Shown here: positions 9,699-17,120 of the stretch, piece after piece | How positions within the stretch are numbered: position 1 is the first letter of the stretch | Layout: each line of letters opens with the position of its first letter | Assembly (NCBI RefSeq): GCF_013283645.1 | Contig: NZ_JABEKV010000002.1 | Coordinates: 441,798-505,797 of the forward strand | Direction of reading: 5' to 3' | Length of the DNA: 64,000 nucleotides | From: Sinorhizobium psoraleae | GTDB taxonomy: Bacteria > Pseudomonadota > Alphaproteobacteria > Rhizobiales > Rhizobiaceae | Translations under genes and position numbers: made by a program | The notes under the pieces: generated by a model | What the model saw: only the letters and a program-made list of their open reading frames with translations | Told to the model about the DNA's origin: nothing | The model's database searches: none

Positions 9699-10377
9699 GA
9701 AGGAAGGTCCGGACATTGCCTTGATTGGCTCGCTCATCGGCGATCCTGCGCGCGCCAACATGCTGACCGCGCTGATGGGCGGTCGGGCATTGACGCCGAC
9801 GGAGCTTGCGGCCCATGCCGGAATCACATTGCAGACCGCGAGTTCGCACCTCGCCAAGCTCGAGGCTGGCGGCCTGTTGACGCAGCGCAAGCAGGGCCGC
9901 CACCGCTATTATGCCTTGAGCGAGGATGAGGTCGGGCTGATGCTCGAAAGCATCATGGGTTTTGCCGCGAGCCACGGCCTGACGCGCCATCAACCGGGGC
10001 CGAAGGACCCGGCGCTGAGAAAGGCGCGCGTCTGCTACAATCATCTGGCCGGCGATTACGGCGTGCGCATGCTCGACAGCCTGGTCGCTGCGCGCCAGAT
10101 CGTATTGACCGGCGAAGACCTTGCGCTGACCGATGCCGGTCGGGCCCGGGTCGAGGCCTTGGGCATCGATTATGCTGCACTCAAGAAATCGCGCCGGCCG
10201 ATCTGCCGGACGTGCCTCGACTGGAGCGAGCGTCGCTCGCATCTTGCCGGCTCGCTCGGTGAGGCGTTCCTGACCCTCTTCATCGACAAGGGCTGGGCGA
10301 ACCGCGAGCAGAACAGCCGTGCCATCCGCTTTACCGACACCGGCGAAAAAGCCTTCTCAGAGCTCTTTCCGCAATAG
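9697..10377 (+). CDS. ArsR/SmtB-type helix-turn-helix regulator
   Basis: A 226-residue transcription regulator. The N-terminal 80 residues form a winged helix of the ArsR class (IGDPARANMLTALMGG, LTPTELAAHAGITLQTASSHLAKLEAGGLL, RHRYYALS). The C-terminal 140 residues contain ARVCYNHLAGDYGVRMLDSL and RRPICRTCLDWSERRSHLAGSLG, including a CRTC pair that might sense a metal or redox signal. It is longer than the ~100-residue metal sensors. Divergent from the NIPSNAP/ABM operon. Its 3' end overlaps the convergent DUF1284 gene by 21 nt. Confidence 0.85.
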   Translation: MKEGPDIALIGSLIGDPARANMLTALMGGRALTPTELAAHAGITLQTASSHLAKLEAGGLLTQRKQGRHRYYALSEDEVGLMLESIMGFAASHGLTRHQPGPKDPALRKARVCYNHLAGDYGVRMLDSLVAARQIVLTGEDLALTDAGRARVEALGIDYAALKKSRRPICRTCLDWSERRSHLAGSLGEAFLTLFIDKGWANREQNSRAIRFTDTGEKAFSELFPQ

Positions 10378-10818
10378 TGATGCGGCAGGCGGCGCCGGCA
10401 CTCCTCGAACGAGCACGCCGTCAAATCCATCCGTCGCGACGCGTGTGCAAAGCGCGGACCATTCGCATTCATCGCAGGCGGCGCGGACAGAGCCACGCGC
10501 AAAGGCGCCGCGGAGGTCCTGAAGGCGGCCGTCATCGAGAATGAGAACCGAGCCATGACCAAGCGACAGCTCGAGCAGGTCGGATACCGCAGCCAAAGCC
10601 CGGTTGTCGCGACAGCCGATATTTTCGTTGCGGCAATGCGCCTCGGGCACATCCCGCATCGGCGCGCAGATATCGTCCGGCCCGTCGACGATCTCGATCG
10701 GCTCGCCGGCCGAAAGGCGACCGGCAATCTGGCGATAGTTGCCGGTGAACGAGGGCGTATAGCCCTCGCCCACGAAGGTCAGCAGACACAGAAGGTGATG
10801 CCCGCGCAGGCGAACCAT
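10357..10818 (-). CDS. DUF1284 protein coupled to bioY
   Basis: A 153-residue protein of the DUF1284 family, function unknown. It begins MVRLRGHHLLCLLTFVGEGY, the family hallmark. It has several cysteines (for example in DDICAPM, HCRNENIGC and ACDECEWSALC) that could bind a metal or Fe-S cluster. Its ATG at 10818 shares one base with the bioY stop codon (TGATG), so the two genes are translationally coupled. This links it to the BioR-controlled biotin uptake unit, although DUF1284 genes also occur elsewhere. The 3' end overlaps the convergent regulator gene. Confidence 0.78.
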   Translation of the reverse strand: MVRLRGHHLLCLLTFVGEGYTPSFTGNYRQIAGRLSAGEPIEIVDGPDDICAPMRDVPEAHCRNENIGCRDNRALAAVSDLLELSLGHGSVLILDDGRLQDLRGAFARGSVRAACDECEWSALCTRVATDGFDGVLVRGVPAPPAASLLRKEL

Positions 10819-11411
10819 CAAAACAGGCCTGCCGGCTTACGAATGGAGCGCTGGATTGCCTTGAGAACCGCCGCGGCGAGCGCTGATTTCAGGACCGCAC
10901 CGAGCAGGAATGGAGCGGCGCCCAACATGATAGCCTCTTCGAGGCCGATCAGCGTCGCAAGCCACGCCACACCGATGACGAGGCAGAGGATATTGGCGGA
11001 GAAGTGCGCCATAAAGCTCAGCACCACCCGATCGCCTGTCCAGCCGCGCGCGGCCAGCCAACCGGCGAGGCCGCCGATCAGCGGAAACGAGGCGAGATAA
11101 CCGGCCGTCGGACCGGCAAAGTGGGCGATGCCGCCCGCGCCATTGGCAAGCACAGGCAGCCCGACCAAGGCTTCGGTCAGCCATGCCATGATGGTGACCA
11201 CACCCAGACGCCAGCCGTAGATGACGCCGATCATGGTGATTGCGAAGGTCTGCATGGTGATCGGCACCGGCACCATCGGCACGTTGATCTGCGAGGAGAT
11301 TGCAAGGAAGCCTGTGCCTGCCAGCACGAACAGCGCCTTGAGTGGCCACGCTTTTCCGTCGAGACGCAGCGGATCGAAAACGGGCGAATGCGTAGAAACA
11401 AGATCGGACAT
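10818..11411 (-). CDS. bioY: Biotin transporter BioY (solitary copy)
   Basis: The substrate-binding membrane component (S-component) of biotin uptake, 197 residues. About six hydrophobic segments start at LKALFVLAGTGFLAISSQI. The BioY signatures VPMVPVPITMQTFAITMIG and the FAGPTAGYLASFPLIGGLAGW segment are present. BioY proteins without linked BioM/BioN can transport alone or borrow an ECF module; here a complete bioMNY set lies 41 kb away. The start at 11411 (MSDLVSTHS) is downstream of a promoter overlapped by BioR boxes. It follows bioR on the same strand and is coupled to DUF1284. Confidence 0.92.
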   Translation of the reverse strand: MSDLVSTHSPVFDPLRLDGKAWPLKALFVLAGTGFLAISSQINVPMVPVPITMQTFAITMIGVIYGWRLGVVTIMAWLTEALVGLPVLANGAGGIAHFAGPTAGYLASFPLIGGLAGWLAARGWTGDRVVLSFMAHFSANILCLVIGVAWLATLIGLEEAIMLGAAPFLLGAVLKSALAAAVLKAIQRSIRKPAGLF

Positions 11412-11436
11412 TGGTTCTCTCAAGTTGAAACTCCGA

Positions 11437-11466
11437 ATTATAGATAATTTCTGGAACTATCTATAA
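11437..11466 (-). promoter_or_regulatory. bioY promoter with two BioR boxes
   Basis: An exact TTATAGATAA box lies at 11438-11447 and a second, CTATCTATAA (one mismatch), at 11457-11466. The consensus reported for the rhizobial biotin repressor BioR is TTATMKATAA. On the bioY strand the first box overlaps a TATAAT-like -10 element (11437-11442), 27-36 nt before the start codon, so bound repressor would block RNA polymerase. Confidence 0.85.
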
Positions 11467-11579
11467 TCATCCAATAACCGTAGGCTGAGACGCGATCAAT
11501 AGTCACGGGGCCGCGAATTTGCGCCGCAACCGAACGGAAGCTCTGGAGTGACGCATCCGCGCGCCTCCGGCTGCAGAAA

Positions 11580-11589
11580 TTATAGATAA
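11580..11589. promoter_or_regulatory. Third BioR box, just downstream of bioR
   Basis: An exact TTATAGATAA lies 24 nt beyond the bioR stop codon and about 170 nt upstream of bioY. It could assist looping with the promoter boxes or block read-through from bioR. Confidence 0.7.
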
Positions 11590-11613
11590 TTTTGAATCGT
11601 CGCAGCGACGGCT

Positions 11614-12282
11614 CTAACCGACGATAGAGAAGGCGTCGTGGATCTCACCGGCCGCGGTCTTCACCGGAGTCTTGCCGATCCAGCCCACATGACGCTCGAG
11701 AATGGCTGCCGCCTCCTCGCCCTTCCCTTGACGGAGCGCCGCCAGAATGGCCCGATGATCGTGGTCGGTGCGGGCTTCCCAGCTCGAACGCCAAGCCGAG
11801 AAAAGAAACCGGGCACTTGCCGCATGAAGATCGTCGATCGCCGCGAGCAAGCGCGGCATGCCACAAGGTTCGAGAATTATCCGGTGGAAGGCGCGGTTCG
11901 CCGCCTCCCAGGAGCGCACGTCCCGGGAACGGTCGGCCGCAACTGTTGCCGCCTCGGCCCGATCGAGGATCGCTGGCGTCAGGTGCGGCACAGCGCGGCG
12001 TAGTGCCAAAACCTCCAGGACGGCCCGCATTTCGGCCACTTCGCGCACCTCCTTGAGGTCGAAAGCGGCGACGCGCACGCCACGGCGCGGTTCGCTGACC
12101 GCGAGCCCCTGCGCTTCAAGCCGGCGAAAGGCCTCGCGCACAGGAACGTGACTGGCGCCGAACTCCTCGGCAACGTGATCCTGCCGCAGCCGCTCGCCCG
12201 GCGGCAGCGCTCCGGAGATGATCCTTTCGGCAAGCACGCGGCTGATGCGGCTCGCAAGCGTGTCGTCGCGTTCCTTGTTCAT
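11614..12282 (-). CDS. bioR: GntR-family biotin repressor BioR
   Basis: A 222-residue GntR regulator of the FCD subfamily. The winged helix spans residues 1-72 (LASRISRVLAERIISGALPPGERL, then HVPVREAFRRLEAQGL). The all-helical FCD domain follows (EMRAVLEVLALRR, ANRAFHRIILEPCGMP, DHRAILAALRQGKGEEAAAILERHV). I call it BioR because it sits directly upstream of bioY and three TTATAGATAA boxes, matching the known BioR-bioY arrangement in rhizobia. No BioR box is visible before its own start, so autoregulation is not evident there. A 38-codon ORF ends 3 nt before its ATG. Confidence 0.85.
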   Translation of the reverse strand: MNKERDDTLASRISRVLAERIISGALPPGERLRQDHVAEEFGASHVPVREAFRRLEAQGLAVSEPRRGVRVAAFDLKEVREVAEMRAVLEVLALRRAVPHLTPAILDRAEAATVAADRSRDVRSWEAANRAFHRIILEPCGMPRLLAAIDDLHAASARFLFSAWRSSWEARTDHDHRAILAALRQGKGEEAAAILERHVGWIGKTPVKTAAGEIHDAFSIVG

Positions 12283-12285
12283 GCG

Positions 12286-12402
12286 CTACAGATAGAGGCG
12301 CATGCCGACGCTGTCGAGGAAGCCCGGGTACTCTTCCGGCGATTTCCAAAGGTTGAGCTTTGGGCCGCCATCGTATAAAGCTCTGCCTGCTGTCGCGTTC
12401 AT
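12286..12402 (-). CDS. Small ORF (38 aa) immediately upstream of bioR
   Basis: A 38-codon frame starting MNATAGRALYDGG and ending FLDSVGMRLYL, with a GGGGAGGAG ribosome-binding site about 11 nt before the ATG. Its TAG stop lies 3 nt upstream of the bioR ATG, so ribosomes could pass directly into bioR. I do not recognise the product. It could be a leader peptide, a small conserved protein or chance. There is no hydrophobic segment. Confidence 0.4.
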   Translation of the reverse strand: MNATAGRALYDGGPKLNLWKSPEEYPGFLDSVGMRLYL

Positions 12403-12462
12403 GGCGATCCAGACTCCTCCCCTGCCAGTGGCGCCTTTTTCTCCCAAGGAACTGACTCCCAA

Positions 12463-13158
12463 ATGACCGGTATCGATCTCATTATCTTCGACTGCGACGG
12501 TGTTCTCGTCGACTCGGAAATCATCGCCTCGGAAGTCGAGGCCGGATTGCTGACGGAAGCGGGTTATCCGATCAGCGTCGAGGAAATGGCCGAGCGCTTC
12601 GCTGGCATGACCTGGCGCAACACGCTGCTCGCAATCGAGAAGGAAGCGAGCATTCCCCTGTCGGCATCGCTGATCGACAAGGTCGACACGATTCTCGACA
12701 AGCGGCTCGCCCGCGACGTCAAGATCATCGACGGCGTCAAGCTGGCGCTGATGCAACTGACACTGCCGCATTGCGTCTGCTCCAACTCCACCTCCGAGCG
12801 CCTTGCCATAATGCTCGGCAAGGTCGGCATCAGGGAGCATTTCGGCAAGCATATCTACTCGGCGCGCGATCTCGGCCCAGACCGTGTCAAGCCGAAGCCG
12901 GACATCTTCCTGCATGGCGCCGCCCAATTCGGAATCGACCCTTCGCGCGTCCTCGTCATCGAGGATTCGGTGCACGGCATCCATGGCGCCCGCGCCGCAG
13001 GGATGCGCGTCGTCGGCTTCACCGGCGGCGCCCATACCTATCCGTCGCATGCGGACAAGTTGACGGAAGCCGGCGCCGAGACGGTGATTTCCCGCATGGC
13101 GGTCTTGCCCGGCGTGATCGCAGCGCTCGCCGAATGGTCGGAGTCCATGACCGCTTGA
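12463..13158 (+). CDS. HAD hydrolase, phosphoglycolate-phosphatase-like
   Basis: A 231-residue HAD subfamily IA hydrolase, likely a sugar-phosphate or phosphoglycolate phosphatase or mutase. The nucleophile motif DCDGVLVDS is at residues 9-17, CSNSTSERL is motif II, RVKPKPDIFLHGA contains the motif III lysine, and VLVIEDSVHGIHGARAAGM is motif IV. The helical cap lies at about 20-90. The substrate cannot be read from the motifs. It is divergent from the small ORF and bioR. A copy of the mosaic repeat starts within 10 nt of its stop. Confidence 0.88.
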   Translation: MTGIDLIIFDCDGVLVDSEIIASEVEAGLLTEAGYPISVEEMAERFAGMTWRNTLLAIEKEASIPLSASLIDKVDTILDKRLARDVKIIDGVKLALMQLTLPHCVCSNSTSERLAIMLGKVGIREHFGKHIYSARDLGPDRVKPKPDIFLHGAAQFGIDPSRVLVIEDSVHGIHGARAAGMRVVGFTGGAHTYPSHADKLTEAGAETVISRMAVLPGVIAALAEWSESMTA

Positions 13159-13162
13159 CGGT

Positions 13163-13264
13163 CATGCTACAGCACCGCGCGTCTTATCAGACGAGCAAGA
13201 ACGCTGTAGCACTTTGAATTGCTGCACATTTTTTATCCAATCGACTACGATTTAAGGAAACATG
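13163..13264 (-). repeat. Mosaic intergenic repeat, copy 1
   Basis: A two-hairpin element of about 100 bp in reverse orientation: a CTACAGC...GCTGTAG arm pair, a CACTTTGAATTGC core, then the ATCGACTACGATTTAAGG hairpin and a CATG end. Five related copies occur at 15.4, 22.3, 38.4, 48.7 and 50.8 kb. Confidence 0.8.
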
Positions 13265-13476
13265 AAGTAGCGCGATCGGCTCAATCTTTTTCGCCCCGGC
13301 TGCTGCCGGGACGGAAAATCCCGCGGGTTGCAATGGGGCGCGTCCCTTTCGGCGCGCGAGGACGCCGTGCCGCATTGATTGCGCATGACCTTCCTACGAA
13401 AATCATGGTTTTCGCGCAGCGCCCAAGGGCTTACATCAAGCAGTCCATAAGCGTTATTTTCCAAGGAGGAGACACC
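13265..13476 (+). other. Intergenic leader before livJ
   Basis: The HAD-livJ gap totals 318 nt; after repeat copy 1 no gene is evident. A short CGAAAA-TCATGG-TTTTCG hairpin precedes the livJ ribosome-binding site AAGGAGGA (13463-13470). I see no convincing promoter hexamers. Confidence 0.5.
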
Positions 13477-14583
13477 ATGCGTCTTTCGATATTGACCGGT
13501 TTGACTTTGGCGGCCGGTGTCGCGTTCGCACCGCTTGCCCATGCCGATATCACGATTGGCGTGATCGCCCCGCTCACAGGCCCGGTCGCAGCCTTCGGCG
13601 AGCAGGTCAAGAACGGCGCCGAAGCGGCAGTTGAAGCCATCAACAATGCTGGCGGCATCAATGGCGAAAAGATCGTCGTCAAGACCGTCGATGACGGCGG
13701 CGAACCCAAGCAAGCCGTATCCGTTGCGAACCAGCTTGCCGGCGAAGGTCTGCGCTATGTCGTCGGCCCGGTAACCTCCGGCACCTCGATGCCGGCGTCC
13801 GACGTGCTCGCGGAAAACGGCATCCTGATGGTCACGCCGACGGCGACCACGCCGGACCTCACGACCCGCGGGCTGTGGAACGTGCTGCGCACCTGCGGGC
13901 GCGATGACCAGCAGGCGGTCGTCGCCGCCGACTATGTCGTCAAGAACTTCAAGGACAAGCGCGTCGCCGTGCTGCACGACAAGGCCGCCTACGGCAAGGG
14001 ACTCGCCGACGGGTTCAAGGCTGCGATCAACGCGGGCGGTATCACCGAAGTCGTCTACGAGGGTCTGACTCCCGGTGAAAAGGACTTCGGCGCCATTGTC
14101 ACGCGCCTCAAGGCCGAAAATGTCGATGTCGTCTATTTCGGCGGCTACCACGCTGAAGGGGGCCTGCTCGTGCGCCAGATGCACGACCAGGGCGTCAAAG
14201 CGCAGCTCATCGGCGGCGACGGCCTCTCCAACACCGAGTTCTGGGCGATCGGCGGCGAAGCGGCCAGCGGCACGATCTACACCAACGCGAGTGACGCGAC
14301 CCGCAACCCGGAGGCTGCCCCCGTGATCGAAGCTCTCAAGGCCAAGAACATCCCTGCCGAAGCCTTCACGCTCAATGCCTATGCCGCCGTGCAGGTCCTC
14401 AAGGCCGGCATCGAAAAGGCGGGCTCCGCTGAGGACCCGAACGCAGTCGCGGCGGCAATCAAGTCCGGCGACGGGATCGACACCGCCATTGGCAAGCTAA
14501 CCTACGGCGAAACCGGCGATCTCACCTCGCCGAGCTTCTCGCTCTACAAATGGGAAGCCGGCCAGAGCGTCGCCGCAGAATAA
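13477..14583 (+). CDS. Branched-chain amino acid ABC transporter binding protein (LivJ type)
   Basis: A 368-residue periplasmic binding protein of the Leu/Ile/Val family. The start at 13477 has an excellent AAGGAGGA ribosome-binding site and gives a clean signal peptide ending LAHA before [13 protein letters not shown]. The mature part has the two-lobed Peripla_BP_6 pattern: [55 protein letters not shown], and [18 protein letters not shown]. Permease and ATPase genes (livHMGF) are not adjacent, so the binding protein stands alone. The open frame extends 86 codons upstream but is non-coding there. A strong terminator follows. Confidence 0.92.
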   Translation: MRLSILTGLTLAAGVAFAPLAHADITIGVIAPLTGPVAAFGEQVKNGAEAAVEAINNAGGINGEKIVVKTVDDGGEPKQAVSVANQLAGEGLRYVVGPVTSGTSMPASDVLAENGILMVTPTATTPDLTTRGLWNVLRTCGRDDQQAVVAADYVVKNFKDKRVAVLHDKAAYGKGLADGFKAAINAGGITEVVYEGLTPGEKDFGAIVTRLKAENVDVVYFGGYHAEGGLLVRQMHDQGVKAQLIGGDGLSNTEFWAIGGEAASGTIYTNASDATRNPEAAPVIEALKAKNIPAEAFTLNAYAAVQVLKAGIEKAGSAEDPNAVAAAIKSGDGIDTAIGKLTYGETGDLTSPSFSLYKWEAGQSVAAE

Positions 14584-14606
14584 GCGGACGGCGACGGACG
14601 AAAGGA

Positions 14607-14636
14607 AACGCCGGGGCATGCCCCGGCGTTTTTTTT
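14607..14636 (+). terminator. livJ terminator
   Basis: AACGCCGGGG-CATG-CCCCGGCGTT (14607-14630) followed by a run of eight T residues: a textbook intrinsic terminator 23 nt after the stop codon. Confidence 0.92.
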
Positions 14637-14667
14637 GCGTGTTGCGGGATAATCCCGTCCGCCGGCC

Positions 14668-15213
14668 TCACTGCGTCCGGATCGGCCCCTCGTCGAAGCC
14701 GACGAAAATCTTGGCTTCGGCGCCGGCACCGGCGGGAAGCGTCACGTCGGCCTTGGTGAAAACGAATTGGGTCGAGGCACTTCCCTGCGGGATCTCGACC
14801 GGATGTTGGGTGAGTTCGGAATAAAGCGTCTTTTCGCCGTCCGTCGCGGCAACGCGGATCGGCATGGTCAGCTTGCCGGGTCCGCCGGCGGGACCCGCCG
14901 CGACACGCCCCTGTACCACCACCGTCACCTTGAGCGCATCTGCACTCTGCACGCATTGGCGTGTCGTGTCAGCAAGTGACGCTTGATAGACGATCTTGGT
15001 CGGATCGTCTTTCGCGCCCTTCGCATAGGTGCGGTAGCTGGAGGTCCCGTCCCGAAGGGTGACCTGAGGACAAGCGGCCTGTATTACCGCCGGCGTCGCG
15101 GCGGCCGCACTGCCGCCAGATTCGATGGCGCCGCCCGTTTGCGTCTGGTTGCAGCCGGCGAGCACTGCAAGAAGAGACACGGCGAGAAGACGGCGAGATA
15201 TTTTGCCAAACAC
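14668..15213 (-). CDS. Putative lipoprotein, unknown function
   Basis: A 181-residue exported protein of unknown role. I chose the GTG start at 15213 because AGAGG lies nine nt upstream and the product opens with a compact lipoprotein signal (RRLLAVSLLAVLAGC, lipidated Cys about residue 21). An ATG at 15246 in the same frame would begin 3 nt from a large hairpin and lengthen the signal peptide. The mature part has AACPQVTLRDGTSSYRTYAK and CVQSADALKVTVVVQGRV, with two cysteines that could form a disulfide. No domain is recognised with certainty. It is convergent with livJ. Confidence 0.7.
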   Translation of the reverse strand: MFGKISRRLLAVSLLAVLAGCNQTQTGGAIESGGSAAAATPAVIQAACPQVTLRDGTSSYRTYAKGAKDDPTKIVYQASLADTTRQCVQSADALKVTVVVQGRVAAGPAGGPGKLTMPIRVAATDGEKTLYSELTQHPVEIPQGSASTQFVFTKADVTLPAGAGAEAKIFVGFDEGPIRTQ

Positions 15214-15248
15214 GTTGCACAACCTCTGCTGAACCCGGTTAAACACCA

Positions 15249-15293
15249 GATCACGATGATTTTGGACTGAATCAATCCAAAATCATCGTGATC
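15249..15293. repeat. Perfect 18-bp inverted repeat
   Basis: GATCACGATGATTTTGGA (15249-15266) is exactly complementary to 15276-15293, with the loop CTGAATCAA. It lies immediately upstream of the lipoprotein gene. Followed by TAGGTTAGAGCGGGA, a phrase I associate with rhizobial palindromic repeats. Confidence 0.8.
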
Positions 15294-15704
15294 GATTCCA
15301 ATAGGTTAGAGCGGGACGGGAGCGGATAATCGCATCCTTGCCCCACCACGCCCTTCTGCATGGTTCCTTGAATCGTAGCCGACTTAAGGATGGAAACATG
15401 CAGCAATTCAAAGTGCTACAGCGTCCTTTACGCGTCTGATTAAGACGCGTGGCGCTGTAGACCGAAAAGGATCGGCCGAAGGCCTTTCACGGCCCACGGG
15501 CATCGTCTATAGCAGCGGCGTTTTGAAAAATCGATCCAGTCAGCCGTCCCGCGCAGAAAATTCCGGGGAGCACGACCAGCCGGAAATTGCCATGGTGACA
15601 AGATTGACAAGGTGTTTTGCCGGGGATTGACGCAAAAAGGCGGCCGGGTTGGGCGGACCTTTCATACGGTCGCACTCTCGCGGAACGATGACGAAGGAAA
15701 GAAG
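15294..15704. other. Divergent intergenic region between lipoprotein gene and thrC
   Basis: The whole gap is 491 nt and holds no convincing gene. It contains the 18-bp hairpin, mosaic repeat copy 2 (15359-15460), a TTGACA-like -35 at 15604 without a good -10, and the thrC ribosome-binding site GAAGGAAAG. Confidence 0.5.
15359..15460 (+). repeat. Mosaic intergenic repeat, copy 2
   Basis: Forward copy: CCTTGAATCG-TAGC-CGACTTAAGG hairpin, CATGCAGCAATTCAAAGTG core, then CTACAGCG...CGCTGTAG enclosing ACGCGTCT...AGACGCGT. Confidence 0.85.
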
Positions 15705-17105
15705 ATGGTGAAGTATATTTCGACACGGGGAGAAGCGGCGCCTCTCGGTTTTTGCGACGCCCTTCTCGCAGGGCTCGCGCGCGACGGCGGGCTCTATCTC
15801 CCGAAGGAATGGCCGACGCTCTCGAAAAAGGAAATACGGGCGCTGCGCGGCAAGTCCTATCAGGAAATCGCCTTTGCCGTGCTCGAACCCTTTACCCACG
15901 GCGAAATCCCGACCGCCAAGTTTCGCGAGATGATCGATGAGGCCTATGCCACCTTTAGGCATCCGGCGGTCGTGCCGCTCGTCCAGACCGGACCGAATGC
16001 CTTCGTGCTGGAGCTTTTCCACGGTTCGACGCTGGCCTTCAAGGATGTGGCTATGCAGCTGCTTGCCCGCCTGATGGACCACGTGCTCGCAGAACGCGGC
16101 GAACGCGCGACCATCGTCGGCGCGACTTCGGGCGACACCGGTGGCGCGGCGATCGACGCCTTCGCCGGCAGGGAGCGCACCGACATCTTCATTCTCTTCC
16201 CGAAGGGCAAGGTGTCGCCGGTGCAGCAAAGGCAGATGACGACATCCACGGCCTCGAACGTGCATGCGATCGCGGTCAAGGGAAATTTCGACGATTGCCA
16301 GAACCTGGTCAAAGCGATGTTCAACGATGAGAGCTTCCGCGACAGCGTCAAGCTCTCGGGCGTCAACTCGATCAACTGGGCCCGCATCATGGCCCAGATC
16401 GTCTACTATTTCACCGCCGCGGTCTCGCTCGGCGGTCCCGACCGGAAGATTTCCTTTACGGTTCCAACCGGCAATTTCGGCGATATCTTCGCAGGCTACG
16501 TGGCCAAGCGCATGGGCTTGCCGATCGACAAGCTGATCATCGCGACCAACGAGAATGACATTCTCGCGCGCACGCTGAAAACCGGCCGCTACGAAATGCG
16601 CGAGGTCAAGGCGACGACGTCGCCCTCGATGGACATCCAGATCTCTTCCAACTTCGAAAGATTGTTGTTCGAGGCTTACGATCGCGACCCGGCCAAGGTG
16701 CGTGCGGCGATGGCAGCCCTCAAGCAATCCGGTTCCTTCGCGATCGGCGACAGTGCCGTGAAAAAAATCCGCAAGGAATTCCGCGCGGGCCGCGCCTCGG
16801 AAAAAGAAGTGGCGAAGACGATCCTCAGGACCTTCGAGGAAAGCGGCTATCTCCTTGATCCGCATACAGCAATCGGCGTATTCGTGGCGGGCAAAAACGA
16901 GAAATCTTCTGCGCCGATGGTCACACTCGCGACAGCCCATCCGGCAAAATTCCCCGACGCAGTAAAATCGGCAAGTGGTATTGACCCCGCGCTCCCGACG
17001 TGGCTTGCTGATCTCATGAATAGGGCGGAGCGTTTCGATATCCTGGATCCGGAGCTTAAGAACGTCGAAACCTTCATCGGCGAGCGTACCCGCGTTCGGG
17101 ATTAG
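15705..17105 (+). CDS. thrC: Threonine synthase
   Basis: Converts O-phosphohomoserine to threonine, the last step of threonine synthesis. The 466-residue PLP enzyme begins MVKYISTRGEAAPLGF, the typical N-terminus of this long form. The PLP lysine is in HGSTLAFKDVAMQ (Lys113). GATSGDTGGAAIDAF and VPTGNFGDIFAGY are the phosphate-binding and structural motifs. The start at 15705 has GAAGGAAAG upstream; the frame is open 93 nt earlier without support. It heads a likely operon with the M16 peptidase (15 nt gap). The homoserine kinase thrB is 9 kb away. Confidence 0.96.
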   Translation: MVKYISTRGEAAPLGFCDALLAGLARDGGLYLPKEWPTLSKKEIRALRGKSYQEIAFAVLEPFTHGEIPTAKFREMIDEAYATFRHPAVVPLVQTGPNAFVLELFHGSTLAFKDVAMQLLARLMDHVLAERGERATIVGATSGDTGGAAIDAFAGRERTDIFILFPKGKVSPVQQRQMTTSTASNVHAIAVKGNFDDCQNLVKAMFNDESFRDSVKLSGVNSINWARIMAQIVYYFTAAVSLGGPDRKISFTVPTGNFGDIFAGYVAKRMGLPIDKLIIATNENDILARTLKTGRYEMREVKATTSPSMDIQISSNFERLLFEAYDRDPAKVRAAMAALKQSGSFAIGDSAVKKIRKEFRAGRASEKEVAKTILRTFEESGYLLDPHTAIGVFVAGKNEKSSAPMVTLATAHPAKFPDAVKSASGIDPALPTWLADLMNRAERFDILDPELKNVETFIGERTRVRD

Positions 17106-17120
17106 AACGAGAAGAAACGT

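Noticed and set aside
15540..16940. 466-codon frame opposite thrC
   Set aside because: thrC has the PLP lysine motif and proper start; the antisense protein resembles nothing.
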